Assembly (NCBI GenBank): GCA_017460585.1
Contig: JAFUAR010000008.1
Coordinates: 1 to 32,458, forward strand
Length of the DNA stretch: 32,458 bases
Direction of reading: 5' to 3'
DNA from: Clostridia bacterium
GTDB lineage: Bacteria; Bacillota; Clostridia; Christensenellales; Aristaeellaceae
The translations under genes were made by a program, and so were the position numbers. A model generated the notes under the pieces. It was not told where the DNA came from and did not search any database. It worked only from the letters and a program-made list of their open reading frames with translations. This document shows positions 1 to 8,841 of the stretch, in pieces (the first letter of the stretch is position 1; each line of letters begins with the position of its first letter).

Positions 1-114
1 GCCCGTGCGGCGAATATCCGTTTGACCATAGAAGTTGGAAATCAATACGCCGGAGGGAATGCATCCCAGCAGATAGCCCAACACTCCAGCCAGAATCAGC
101 CGCCATGCTTCCAC
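1..114 (-). CDS. plsY: PlsY glycerol-3-phosphate acyltransferase, N-terminal fragment (cut by window edge)
   Basis: Only the first 38 codons are inside the window. The peptide reads through GYLLGCIPSGVLISNFYG and then DIRRTG, which matches the first membrane helix and the start of the first conserved loop of PlsY (family pattern GYLLGSIP...DIR..GSGN). PlsY is the membrane enzyme that transfers an acyl group from acyl-phosphate to glycerol-3-phosphate, the first step of phospholipid synthesis. I chose the GTG at 114-112 because a purine-rich AAGGGGG lies about 6 nt upstream and no in-frame ATG precedes the conserved part. It begins 20 nt after the der stop, so it is very likely the third gene of the DUF512-der-plsY operon, an order common in Clostridia. 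The remainder lies outside the window, so completeness cannot be judged. Confidence 0.82.
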   Translation of the reverse strand, partial: MEAWRLILAGVLGYLLGCIPSGVLISNFYGQTDIRRTG

Positions 115-133
115 CGTAAAGCCCCCTTTTTAC

Positions 134-1462
134 TCAGTCGTCCTTTTTCTTCTCGCGCAGTATGAACTTCAGAGGCGTGCCCTCGAATCCGAACGCCTTG
201 CGGAACTGTCCCTCGAGATAGCGCTCGTAAGAAAAATGCATTAGCGTTTGATCGTTTACGAACATTACGAAGGTGGGCGGATTGGTCGCCTGCTGCGTGG
301 CGTAATAGATGCGCAGTCTGCGTCCGGAGGTGGCGGGCGGCTGTAGCGCCGCCTGCGCGTCCGCCAATATGTCGTTGAGCAAACCGGTGGTAATGCGGCG
401 GCTCGCCTGCTCGTATACGCTTTGTACCGCTTCGATCACCTTGTTGGCGCGCTGTCCCGTGAGGGCGGAAATATACAGTATCGGCGCATACGCCATGAAC
501 TTGAGCGCCTCGCGGATTTTCCGGTTGAACTCGTTCATGGTGCCGGTGTCCTTTTCAATGGCGTCCCACTTGTTTACCACAATGACCGCCGCCTTGCCCT
601 GCTCGTCGATATAGCCGGCGATCTTGCTATCCTGCTCGGTCACGCCCTGCGTCGCGTCTATGAGCAGCAGCGCAACGTCGCAGCGATCAATTGCCGCCAG
701 CGCGCGCACTATGGAAAAGCGTTCCAGCGATTGGTAGGCGATGGCGCGCTTTCTGCGAATGCCCGCCGTGTCGATCAGCACGTATTCCTGCCCGTTTGGG
801 GCGGTAAATCGGGTATCGATGGCGTCGCGCGTGGTTCCGGCAATATCGGAAACCATCACGCGATCCTCGCCCAACAGCCTGTTGACCAGCGACGATTTGC
901 CCACGTTCGGCTTGCCGGTTACGGCAATATGGATGGGTCGGGCTTCCTCGTCCTCCTCTTCGGGCTCGGGGAAGTGCTTGCACAGCTCCTCCAGCAGATC
1001 GCCGAAGTTGAGCAAATTCATAGACGACACGCCGATGGGATCGCCCATACCGAGGGAATAGAAATCATATATGGAATCCATCTGGCGGATATTGTCTACC
1101 TTATTGACCACCAGCATTACCGGCTTGCCGCTCTTGCGCAGCATATCCGCCACGTCCTCGTCGTCGCCGGTCATGCCCGCCTTGCCGTCCACGAAGAACA
1201 GAATTACATCGCAGGTTTCTATGGCGATTTCCGCCTGACGGCGCATTTGGCTCAGCAGCGGATCGGTGCTGTTGGGATCGATACCGCCGGTATCAATCAG
1301 TGTAAAGGTATGGTTCTGCCACTCGCAGTCGGCGTACACGCGGTCGCGGGTTACGCCGGGAGTATTTTCCACAATGGCGATGCGTTGCCCCGCCATTTGG
1401 TTGAAGAAGGTCGATTTGCCCACGTTTGGGCGACCGACGATGGCTACAAGGGGTTTGGACAT
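134..1462 (-). CDS. der: Ribosome biogenesis GTPase Der (EngA)
   Basis: This is a 442-residue double-GTPase needed for 50S ribosomal subunit maturation. The first G domain shows the P-loop GRPNVGKST at residues 10-18, DTGG at 57-60 and NKVD at 120-123. An acidic linker with several Glu follows at about 166-173. The second G domain shows GKPNVGKSS at 183-191, DTAG at 231-234 and NKWD at 297-300. The remaining ~85 residues correspond to the KH-like domain that binds rRNA. Two tandem G domains plus a KH domain are diagnostic of Der, and the length is typical. The gene lies 12 nt downstream of the DUF512 gene and 20 nt upstream of plsY on the same strand, so the three are probably cotranscribed. 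The ATG start lies behind a GGAGG-like sequence (ACGGAGGTACCC) and immediately precedes the conserved P-loop region. Confidence 0.97.
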   Translation of the reverse strand: MSKPLVAIVGRPNVGKSTFFNQMAGQRIAIVENTPGVTRDRVYADCEWQNHTFTLIDTGGIDPNSTDPLLSQMRRQAEIAIETCDVILFFVDGKAGMTGDDEDVADMLRKSGKPVMLVVNKVDNIRQMDSIYDFYSLGMGDPIGVSSMNLLNFGDLLEELCKHFPEPEEEDEEARPIHIAVTGKPNVGKSSLVNRLLGEDRVMVSDIAGTTRDAIDTRFTAPNGQEYVLIDTAGIRRKRAIAYQSLERFSIVRALAAIDRCDVALLLIDATQGVTEQDSKIAGYIDEQGKAAVIVVNKWDAIEKDTGTMNEFNRKIREALKFMAYAPILYISALTGQRANKVIEAVQSVYEQASRRITTGLLNDILADAQAALQPPATSGRRLRIYYATQQATNPPTFVMFVNDQTLMHFSYERYLEGQFRKAFGFEGTPLKFILREKKKDD

Positions 1463-1474
1463 GGGTACCTCCGT

Positions 1475-2815
1475 TTATGAGTTTTGCCGCGCGTCGTCGG
1501 TTTTTTCCGGCGCGCGCAGGCGCAGTATCGCGTTGAGTAAATCATCGCCCCGCCGCCCTACGGGAATGATGGGGCGACCGAGCTTGCGCTGCGCTTCCGT
1601 CAGCGTCATATCGTCTAAAAAGCAATCTCCGTCCGAGCGCAGCATACATTCGGTAATCAACACCGCGGCGCTGTCCACGCGGAGCATGGCGTCGGTCAAA
1701 TCGCCGCCGGTAATCAATCCCGCCACGGTCACGCTCGCGCCAAAGAAGCGGTTCTCAATGGCGTATACTTCCACTTGAGCGCCAGTTACGGGATGGGCGG
1801 AGAGCATATCGCGCAAAAAATCCGCGGCGGATACGCCTGTGGCGACGGCGATGCGCCGCCCTTCGCCCGATCGCCTGTGTTCGGGCGGGAGTTCGTTCCA
1901 CGAATCCACAAATTCGGTTTCCAGCAGCCGCAGCATTCCCACACCGTCGTCGATTTGCCCGTAATCCTCGTACTCCTCGTCGGTGGGAATGGGCGCGTCG
2001 GCTTGCAGGTAAAATTCGTCCGATGGAAATACGAATCGCGTGCCGCGCTCCATGAGCAGCTTCGGTCGCCAGCGATTTGCGCAGTCGATCACCGCGCGCG
2101 CCTCCTCGGGCGTATAACGGCGCAGGGGATAGCGCCCCTCTCTATGGCACGTAAGCCCTACGGGGACCAGCGCGAGCGAGAGCGCCCCTTTTAGGCTGGT
2201 GAGTTCGCGTATGGTCTGTTCCAGCGCTTCGCCATCATTCAACCCGGGGCAAAGTACGCACTGGCAGTGGAATTCGATTCCGTGTTCCGATAGGGTTTGC
2301 AGCTGCCGCATGAGCCGCGCGGCGCGGGGCGTACCCAAAAGCTCGGTACGCAGCGCAGGATCGGTCGCGTGTACGGATACGTACAGCGGGGAAGCGTGGC
2401 GGCGGATAATGCGTTCCAGCTCGCGATCGGAAACATTGGTGAGGGTCACGTAATTGCCCATCATTAGGCTCATGCGCCAGTCGTCATCCTTGACCTGCAT
2501 GGTGTCGCGCACGTCGCTGGGCAGCTGGTCCACAAAGCAGAACAGGCAGTGATTGCAGCACATACGGGTGGCGGACATCATGGGCTTGTCAAAGTTCAAA
2601 CCGAGTGAATCGTATTCGCCCTTAACAATGCGCGCGGTATATTCCCGTCCCTCGCGCCGCAGCAGCAGTTCAAGCCGACGGTTGGCGCATAGATCCTGAT
2701 AATCCAGAAAATCCAGCACCGTTTCGCCGTTGATGCGAAGCAGCTGATCGCCCGCGCATATGCCCGCCCGCTCGGCGGCGCTGCGCGGGTCAACGGATGT
2801 GATCCACTGCGCCAT
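1475..2815 (-). CDS. DUF512 family PDZ/radical-SAM-like protein
   Basis: The protein starts with a PDZ-like domain (about residues 1-65, with VDPRSAAERAGICAGDQLLRING). A radical-SAM-type cysteine motif follows: C86-x3-C90-x2-C93 in CCNHCLFCFVDQLP. The rest matches the DUF512 architecture seen in Clostridia and cyanobacteria. Its biochemical function is unknown; a [4Fe-4S] cluster and SAM chemistry are inferred from the cysteine spacing only. The frame is open from an ATG at 2860, but I chose the ATG at 2815 (446 residues). It has GGAGG 4-5 nt upstream, and the ATG at 2860 lies inside the promoter region, upstream of the expected transcription start. It leads the operon with der and plsY. The conserved neighbourhood suggests a housekeeping role, possibly linked to translation or envelope synthesis, but nothing in the sequence proves this. 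Confidence 0.85.
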   Translation of the reverse strand: MAQWITSVDPRSAAERAGICAGDQLLRINGETVLDFLDYQDLCANRRLELLLRREGREYTARIVKGEYDSLGLNFDKPMMSATRMCCNHCLFCFVDQLPSDVRDTMQVKDDDWRMSLMMGNYVTLTNVSDRELERIIRRHASPLYVSVHATDPALRTELLGTPRAARLMRQLQTLSEHGIEFHCQCVLCPGLNDGEALEQTIRELTSLKGALSLALVPVGLTCHREGRYPLRRYTPEEARAVIDCANRWRPKLLMERGTRFVFPSDEFYLQADAPIPTDEEYEDYGQIDDGVGMLRLLETEFVDSWNELPPEHRRSGEGRRIAVATGVSAADFLRDMLSAHPVTGAQVEVYAIENRFFGASVTVAGLITGGDLTDAMLRVDSAAVLITECMLRSDGDCFLDDMTLTEAQRKLGRPIIPVGRRGDDLLNAILRLRAPEKTDDARQNS

Positions 2816-2848
2816 ATTGCCTCCGTAATTCCACATTACTCCACATTT

Positions 2849-2877
2849 ATTATGCCGCAAAGCGCTCCGGATGTCAA
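2849..2877 (-). promoter_or_regulatory. Sigma-A promoter of the DUF512-der-plsY operon
   Basis: On the minus strand TTGACA (2877-2872) and CATAAT (2854-2849) are separated by exactly 17 bp. The -35 box is a perfect consensus and the -10 box differs at one base. Transcription would start near 2842, about 27 nt before the chosen ATG at 2815. This excludes the upstream in-frame ATG at 2860 as the start codon. Confidence 0.85.
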
Positions 2878-2899
2878 CCGGAGAATGGCGCGCAAAAAA

Positions 2900-2963
2900 T
2901 CAGTAAGAGCGATTGGTTGTTACTGAAATACAATAAAATGCGCAATGAGCGTTCCTTCGCTCA
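2900..2963. other. Intergenic inverted repeats between the DUF512 promoter and the groEL terminator
   Basis: The ~130 bp between the DUF512 promoter and the groEL terminator carry no gene. Two dyads are visible: TCAGTAA-N13-TTACTGA (2900-2926), about 23 bp upstream of the -35 box, and TGAGCG-N6-CGCTCA (2946-2963). On the minus strand the second reads CATGCTGAGCGAAGGAACG. That resembles a dispersed intergenic repeat of the GTCATTCTGAGCGAAG type which I recall from many bacterial genomes. Function is not known. Confidence 0.4.
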
Positions 2964-3010
2964 GCATGACCGGAAGGCGCGCAATACGCAGATAAAGCCT
3001 TTGTGAAACG

Positions 3011-3040
3011 AAAAAATCGGAGAGATTGCTCTCTCCGATT
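3011..3040 (-). terminator. Rho-independent terminator of groES-groEL
   Basis: A perfect 10-bp stem AATCGGAGAG/CTCTCCGATT (3015-3024 with 3031-3040) has a 6-nt loop. On the minus strand a run of T residues (complement of 3011-3016) continues directly from the stem. It lies about 40 nt past the groEL stop codon. Confidence 0.88.
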
Positions 3041-3081
3041 CAAGTTGGAAATGGAATTTCCGATCACCTGCGAGCGGGGAA

Positions 3082-4713
<1,632 letters not shown>

Positions 4714-4741
4714 TCATATCCTCCAGATCAATTCGCTCGAA

Positions 4742-5041
<300 letters not shown>

Positions 5042-5067
5042 TCATGGTTGGTGGTGGGCTGAACTTG

Positions 5068-5094
5068 TTAGCACTCTTAAAATACGAGTGCCAG
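5068..5094 (-). promoter_or_regulatory. CIRCE operator (HrcA binding site)
   Basis: TTAGCACTC (5068-5076), a 9-bp spacer and GAGTGCCAG (5086-5094) match the CIRCE consensus TTAGCACTC-N9-GAGTGCTAA at 16 of 18 arm positions. It lies between the groES promoter and its ribosome site, the usual place for HrcA control of groESL. No hrcA gene is in this window. Confidence 0.93.
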
Positions 5095-5109
5095 CCCGCT
5101 TCAACAGAT

Positions 5110-5138
5110 AGTGTATCCATTTAAAGCGCCAAAATCAA
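5110..5138 (-). promoter_or_regulatory. Sigma-A promoter of groES-groEL
   Basis: On the minus strand TTGATT (5138-5133) and TACACT (5115-5110) are spaced by 17 bp. The expected start point falls just ahead of or within the CIRCE dyad. This fits vegetative transcription repressed by HrcA rather than an alternative heat-shock sigma factor. Confidence 0.8.
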
Positions 5139-5247
5139 CCCCTTGCGGGCGATATTTTGTGTTAAATATTGTAGATTCGGCGGTTGCTGAACAGAAAATG
5201 AAGAAATGATGTTTTTTGGGAAGAAAAGATTGCTTACCCAAATTCTC

Positions 5248-5276
5248 TTGCCATGGCGGCGCGGAACCAGTATACT
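5248..5276 (+). promoter_or_regulatory. Sigma-A promoter of the ABC exporter operon
   Basis: TTGCCA (5248-5253) and TATACT (5271-5276) are separated by 17 bp. The expected start lies about 35 nt before the ATG at 5318. The -10 box is the left half of an inverted repeat described separately. The remaining ~90 bp back to the groES promoter show no gene. Confidence 0.78.
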
Positions 5277-5288
5277 ACCTGTAGTGTA
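5271..5288 (+). promoter_or_regulatory. Candidate operator overlapping the -10 box of the ABC exporter promoter
   Basis: The 18-bp sequence TATACTACCTGTAGTGTA is an inverted repeat with 7 of 8 paired positions complementary around a 2-bp centre. It covers the -10 hexamer and the likely transcription start, the classical place for a repressor. A GntR/YtrA, PadR or MarR-type drug-responsive repressor would fit the gene content, but no regulator gene is adjacent and the class cannot be assigned from the site. Confidence 0.55.
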
Positions 5289-5317
5289 AGCAAACGGCTG
5301 ACTGGAGAGTGTTGCAT

Positions 5318-7045
5318 ATGAAGGAGCTATGGCGCTATCTGCAAAAGTATAAGAAGGAATGCGTGCTCGCGCCGCTGTTTAAAATGCTGGAGGCGTCGTT
5401 TGAGCTGATGATTCCGTTGGTCATGCGCACCATTATTGATCAAGGGATTGGCGGGTCGGATGCGCCGCTCATCGTGCGCATGGTGCTGCTCATGGTGGCG
5501 CTCGGGCTAGTGGGTCTGTTGGCGGCGGTTACGGCGCAATATTTTTCGGCGAAGGCGGCGACGGGGTTTGCCGTTTCGGTGCGCCACGCGCTGTTTGAAC
5601 ACATGGAGGCGCTCTCCTTTTCCAATATGGACCGCATGGGTACCTCTACCATGATTACCCGCATGACCAGCGATGTGAATCAGGCGCAGACCGGCGTGAA
5701 TATGACGCTGCGACTGTTTCTGCGTTCTCCGTTCGTGGTGTTCGGCGCGATGGTTATGGCGTTTACCATTGATACGCGCAGCGCGCTAATCTTTGTGGCG
5801 GTCATCGCCGCGCTCTCCCTAGTGGTATTTGGCTTGATGGCGATGAACATTCCCATGATGCGCGGGGTGCAGCGCGCGCTGGAGGATGTGCTGGGCGCGA
5901 CGCGTGAGAACCTTACCGGCGCGCGCGTGATTCGCGCGTTTCGCCGCGAGGACGCGCAGTATGAGGAATTTCTCAAGCGCAACGAGGCGCTGGTGAACCG
6001 CCAGAAGCGGGCGGGGCGCGTATCAGGACTAATGAATCCGGTGACGTACTTAATGATTAATTTCGCCATCGCATGGCTCATTCATACCGGCGCGCTGCAG
6101 GTACAAACGGGTATATTGACCGCGGGTCAGGTGGTGGCGCTGTACAACTATATGTCGCAGATTCTGGTGGAGCTGATTAAGCTGGCCAATCTGATCGTAA
6201 CCATGAATAAGGCGTTCGCCAGCTGGAAGCGCATTGAGGATGTGCTTAGGCTGCAGCCCGATATGCGAGAGGACGGTTCGGTACACGTTCCCGCCATCCA
6301 CGCCGACGAAGCGGTGCGCTTCGAGAACGTATCGCTGCACTACCCCACGGCGGGCGAGGAGAGCTTGCAGGATATTTCGTTTACGGCGTTGCGCGGGCAG
6401 ATGATCGGCGTAATCGGCGGCACGGGCTCCGGCAAGTCCAGCTTGGCGCGCTTGATACCGAGGTTTTACGACGCGAGCCACGGGGCGGTGCTGGTGGACG
6501 GAATGGATGTGCGCGAATGGTCGCAGGCGGAGCTTCGCCATAAGGTGGGGTATGTGCCGCAGAAGGCGGTGCTGTTTCACGGAACCATTCGCGATAATTT
6601 GAAGTGGGGCAATCCGGACGCGACCGACGAGGATTTAATGAACGCGGTACGCGCCGCGCAGGCGGAGGACGTGGTGAACGCCAAGGGCGGTTTGAACGCG
6701 ATGCTGGAGCAGGGCGGACGCAACCTGTCCGGCGGGCAGCGGCAGCGCCTTACCATTGCCCGCGCGCTGGCGCGCCGACCGGAGATTCTGGTATTGGACG
6801 ACAGCGCTTCCGCGCTGGATCAGGCGACGGATAAGCGCCTGCGCAAGGCGATCCGCGCGCTGGATTATCACCCAACGACTTTCGTAATCTCCCAGCGCGC
6901 GGCGTCGATACGGCGCGCCGATCAGATTGTCGTATTGGAAGATGGGAAAATGGCGGGGCTGGGCACACACGCGCAGCTCATGGAGCAGTGCGAGGTCTAT
7001 CGCGAAATCTATGAATCGCAGTATGGCGGGGAGGCGAGCGCATGA
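5318..7045 (+). CDS. Heterodimeric ABC exporter, subunit with degenerate catalytic site (BmrC/TM287-like)
   Basis: This is a half-transporter of 575 residues with about six membrane helices (roughly residues 15-300) followed by a nucleotide-binding domain. Walker A GGTGSGKSS starts near residue 367 and the signature LSGGQRQR lies near 471. Walker B reads ILVLDDSASALD, so the catalytic Glu is replaced by Asp. The H-loop histidine is replaced by Gln (VISQRAAS, near 525). Those substitutions mark the subunit that provides the non-hydrolysing ATP site in heterodimeric exporters. I chose the ATG at 5318 over the GTG at 5309 because GGAGAG is 8 nt upstream. Its stop overlaps the start of the partner gene. 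Likely role is efflux of drugs, lipids or peptides from the cytoplasmic membrane; the substrate cannot be read from sequence. Confidence 0.93.
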   Translation: MKELWRYLQKYKKECVLAPLFKMLEASFELMIPLVMRTIIDQGIGGSDAPLIVRMVLLMVALGLVGLLAAVTAQYFSAKAATGFAVSVRHALFEHMEALSFSNMDRMGTSTMITRMTSDVNQAQTGVNMTLRLFLRSPFVVFGAMVMAFTIDTRSALIFVAVIAALSLVVFGLMAMNIPMMRGVQRALEDVLGATRENLTGARVIRAFRREDAQYEEFLKRNEALVNRQKRAGRVSGLMNPVTYLMINFAIAWLIHTGALQVQTGILTAGQVVALYNYMSQILVELIKLANLIVTMNKAFASWKRIEDVLRLQPDMREDGSVHVPAIHADEAVRFENVSLHYPTAGEESLQDISFTALRGQMIGVIGGTGSGKSSLARLIPRFYDASHGAVLVDGMDVREWSQAELRHKVGYVPQKAVLFHGTIRDNLKWGNPDATDEDLMNAVRAAQAEDVVNAKGGLNAMLEQGGRNLSGGQRQRLTIARALARRPEILVLDDSASALDQATDKRLRKAIRALDYHPTTFVISQRAASIRRADQIVVLEDGKMAGLGTHAQLMEQCEVYREIYESQYGGEASA

Positions 7046-8769
7046 AGCGGCAGGGCACGCTCAGGAGCGTATTGAGGCGCATCGGGCGTTATCGCTATTT
7101 GGTATTTATATCGTTCGCACTTTCGGCGGTCGTGGTTGCGCTCACGCTGTACGCGCCGTATCTGGCGGGAGAGGCGATCGATCAGATCGCCGTAACGGGC
7201 TTTACCATGGAAGCGCTTTCTCCCATACTCGTTCGGCTCATGCTATGCGTGGCGCTCACCGCGCTTTTGCAGTGGGTCATGAACGCCATCAACAACCGCG
7301 TGACGTTTCAGGTGGTGCGCGATTTGCGGCAGGAGGCGCTTAGAAAGATTGGGTCGTTGCCGCTCGCCTATATCGACAGCCACCCGCACGGCGAGCTGGT
7401 CAGCCGAGTGATTACGGACGCAGATCAGTTTGCGGATGGTCTTTTGATGGGCTTTACGCAGTTGTTTGCCGGCATCATTACCATACTGGGCACGCTCGCC
7501 ATACTTTTCGCCAGAAATTGGCAGATTGCGCTGGTGGTGGTGCTGGTGACGCCGCTTTCGCTCTTTGTGGCGCGCTTTATCGCGACCAAAACGCACGATA
7601 TGTTCGTGCAGCAGTCGCGGACGCGCGGTGAAATGACCGCCTATATCGACGAGATGATCGGCAACGCAAAGGTGGTCAAGGCGTATGGGCGCGAATCGCA
7701 GTCGCTCCATGAGTTTGACGATATCAACGACAGGCTGGGAAAGATTGGTATGCGGGCGACGTTTTTTTCCTCGCTCACCAATCCCAGCACGCGCTTTGTG
7801 AACTCCATGGTGTACGCGGGCGTGGCGCTGACCGGCGCACTCTCGGTGCTGCGCGGCGGCATGACGGTGGGCTTGCTGACCAGCTTTTTGAGCTATGCCA
7901 ACCAGTATACCAAGCCCTTCAACGAGATTTCCGGCGTAGTGACCGAATTGCAGAACGCCATCGCCTGCGCCGCGCGGCTGCTGGAGCTCATCCATGAGCC
8001 CTCGCAGACGCCCGAACCATCCAACGCTGTGGAGCTGAAGGACGTGAAGGGCAGCGTGACGCTGGAGAATGTGGATTTCTCATATACGCCCGAGAAAGCG
8101 TTGATTCAGAATTTCAATCTTTCCGTGCAGCCCGGGCAGCGCGTGGCGATTGTGGGACCGACGGGCTGCGGCAAGACTACGCTCATTAATTTGCTCATGC
8201 GGTTTTACGATGTAGATGCGGGCAGCGTGCGTGTGGAAGGGCATGATGTGCGCCAGACGACCCGCAGAAGTCTGCGCGGCGCCTACGGTATGGTGCTGCA
8301 GGAAACATGGCTCAAGGCGGGCACCATTCGCGAAAACATCGCCATGGGCAAGCCGGAGGCTACGGAAGAGGAGATTATCGCCGCGGCGAAGGCTTCTCAC
8401 GCGCATTCGTTCATTCGCAGACTGCCGCAGGGCTACGATACGGTGATTGGCGAGGATGGCGGTATGCTTTCGCAGGGGCAGAAGCAGCTACTGTGCATCA
8501 CCCGCGTAATGCTGTGTCTGCCGCCCATGCTGATATTGGATGAGGCGACCAGCTCCATCGATACGCGAACCGAGCTTAAAATCCAGTCGGCGTTCGCGCG
8601 CATGATGGAGGGCAGAACCAGCTTCATTGTGGCGCACCGCCTGTCTACCATTCGCAATGCGGATGTCATTTTGGTCATGCGCGACGGGCACATCGTGGAA
8701 CAGGGCGATCATGAATCGCTTCTGGCGCAGAACGGCTTCTACGCCGAACTGTATTACGCCGCGCAATGA
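7042..8769 (+). CDS. Heterodimeric ABC exporter, catalytic partner subunit (BmrD/TM288-like)
   Basis: This is the second half-transporter, 575 residues, with membrane helices over about residues 15-310 and a C-terminal ATPase domain. Walker A GPTGCGKTT is near residue 372. Walker B MLILDEATSSID keeps the catalytic Glu (near 497) and the H-loop His is present in FIVAHRLST (near 531). The signature motif is LSQGQ rather than LSGGQ. In a head-to-tail dimer this altered signature faces the altered Walker B of the first subunit, giving one dead and one active ATP site. The ATG overlaps the upstream stop as ATGA, so the two subunits are translationally coupled in equal amounts. The operon ends at the hairpin at 8788-8823. 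Confidence 0.93.
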   Translation: MKRQGTLRSVLRRIGRYRYLVFISFALSAVVVALTLYAPYLAGEAIDQIAVTGFTMEALSPILVRLMLCVALTALLQWVMNAINNRVTFQVVRDLRQEALRKIGSLPLAYIDSHPHGELVSRVITDADQFADGLLMGFTQLFAGIITILGTLAILFARNWQIALVVVLVTPLSLFVARFIATKTHDMFVQQSRTRGEMTAYIDEMIGNAKVVKAYGRESQSLHEFDDINDRLGKIGMRATFFSSLTNPSTRFVNSMVYAGVALTGALSVLRGGMTVGLLTSFLSYANQYTKPFNEISGVVTELQNAIACAARLLELIHEPSQTPEPSNAVELKDVKGSVTLENVDFSYTPEKALIQNFNLSVQPGQRVAIVGPTGCGKTTLINLLMRFYDVDAGSVRVEGHDVRQTTRRSLRGAYGMVLQETWLKAGTIRENIAMGKPEATEEEIIAAAKASHAHSFIRRLPQGYDTVIGEDGGMLSQGQKQLLCITRVMLCLPPMLILDEATSSIDTRTELKIQSAFARMMEGRTSFIVAHRLSTIRNADVILVMRDGHIVEQGDHESLLAQNGFYAELYYAAQ

Positions 8770-8787
8770 ATAGAGGGAGGCATGAAG

Positions 8788-8823
8788 AAACCGTCGCGAA
8801 TATTTGAACTTCGCGACGGTTTT
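8788..8823 (+). terminator. Terminator after the ABC exporter operon, between convergent genes
   Basis: A 13-bp perfect stem (AAACCGTCGCGAA at 8788-8800 with its complement at 8810-8822) encloses a 9-nt loop and ends in TTTT on the plus strand. It is 18 nt past the exporter stop and 19 nt from the trkH stop, so it may also serve the minus strand, where the T run is broken (TTTCTTC). Confidence 0.8.
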
Positions 8824-8841
8824 GCGATATCATCCCATGGA

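Noticed and set aside
422-1480. A 352-codon plus-strand open frame opposite der
   Set aside because: It mirrors the GC-rich codons of the well-conserved der gene. It has no domain signal or good ribosome site.
5274-5285. A BlaI/CopY-type operator at the ABC exporter
   Set aside because: The repeat ACTAC-N2-GTAGT lacks the TACA-N2-TGTA core of those operators.
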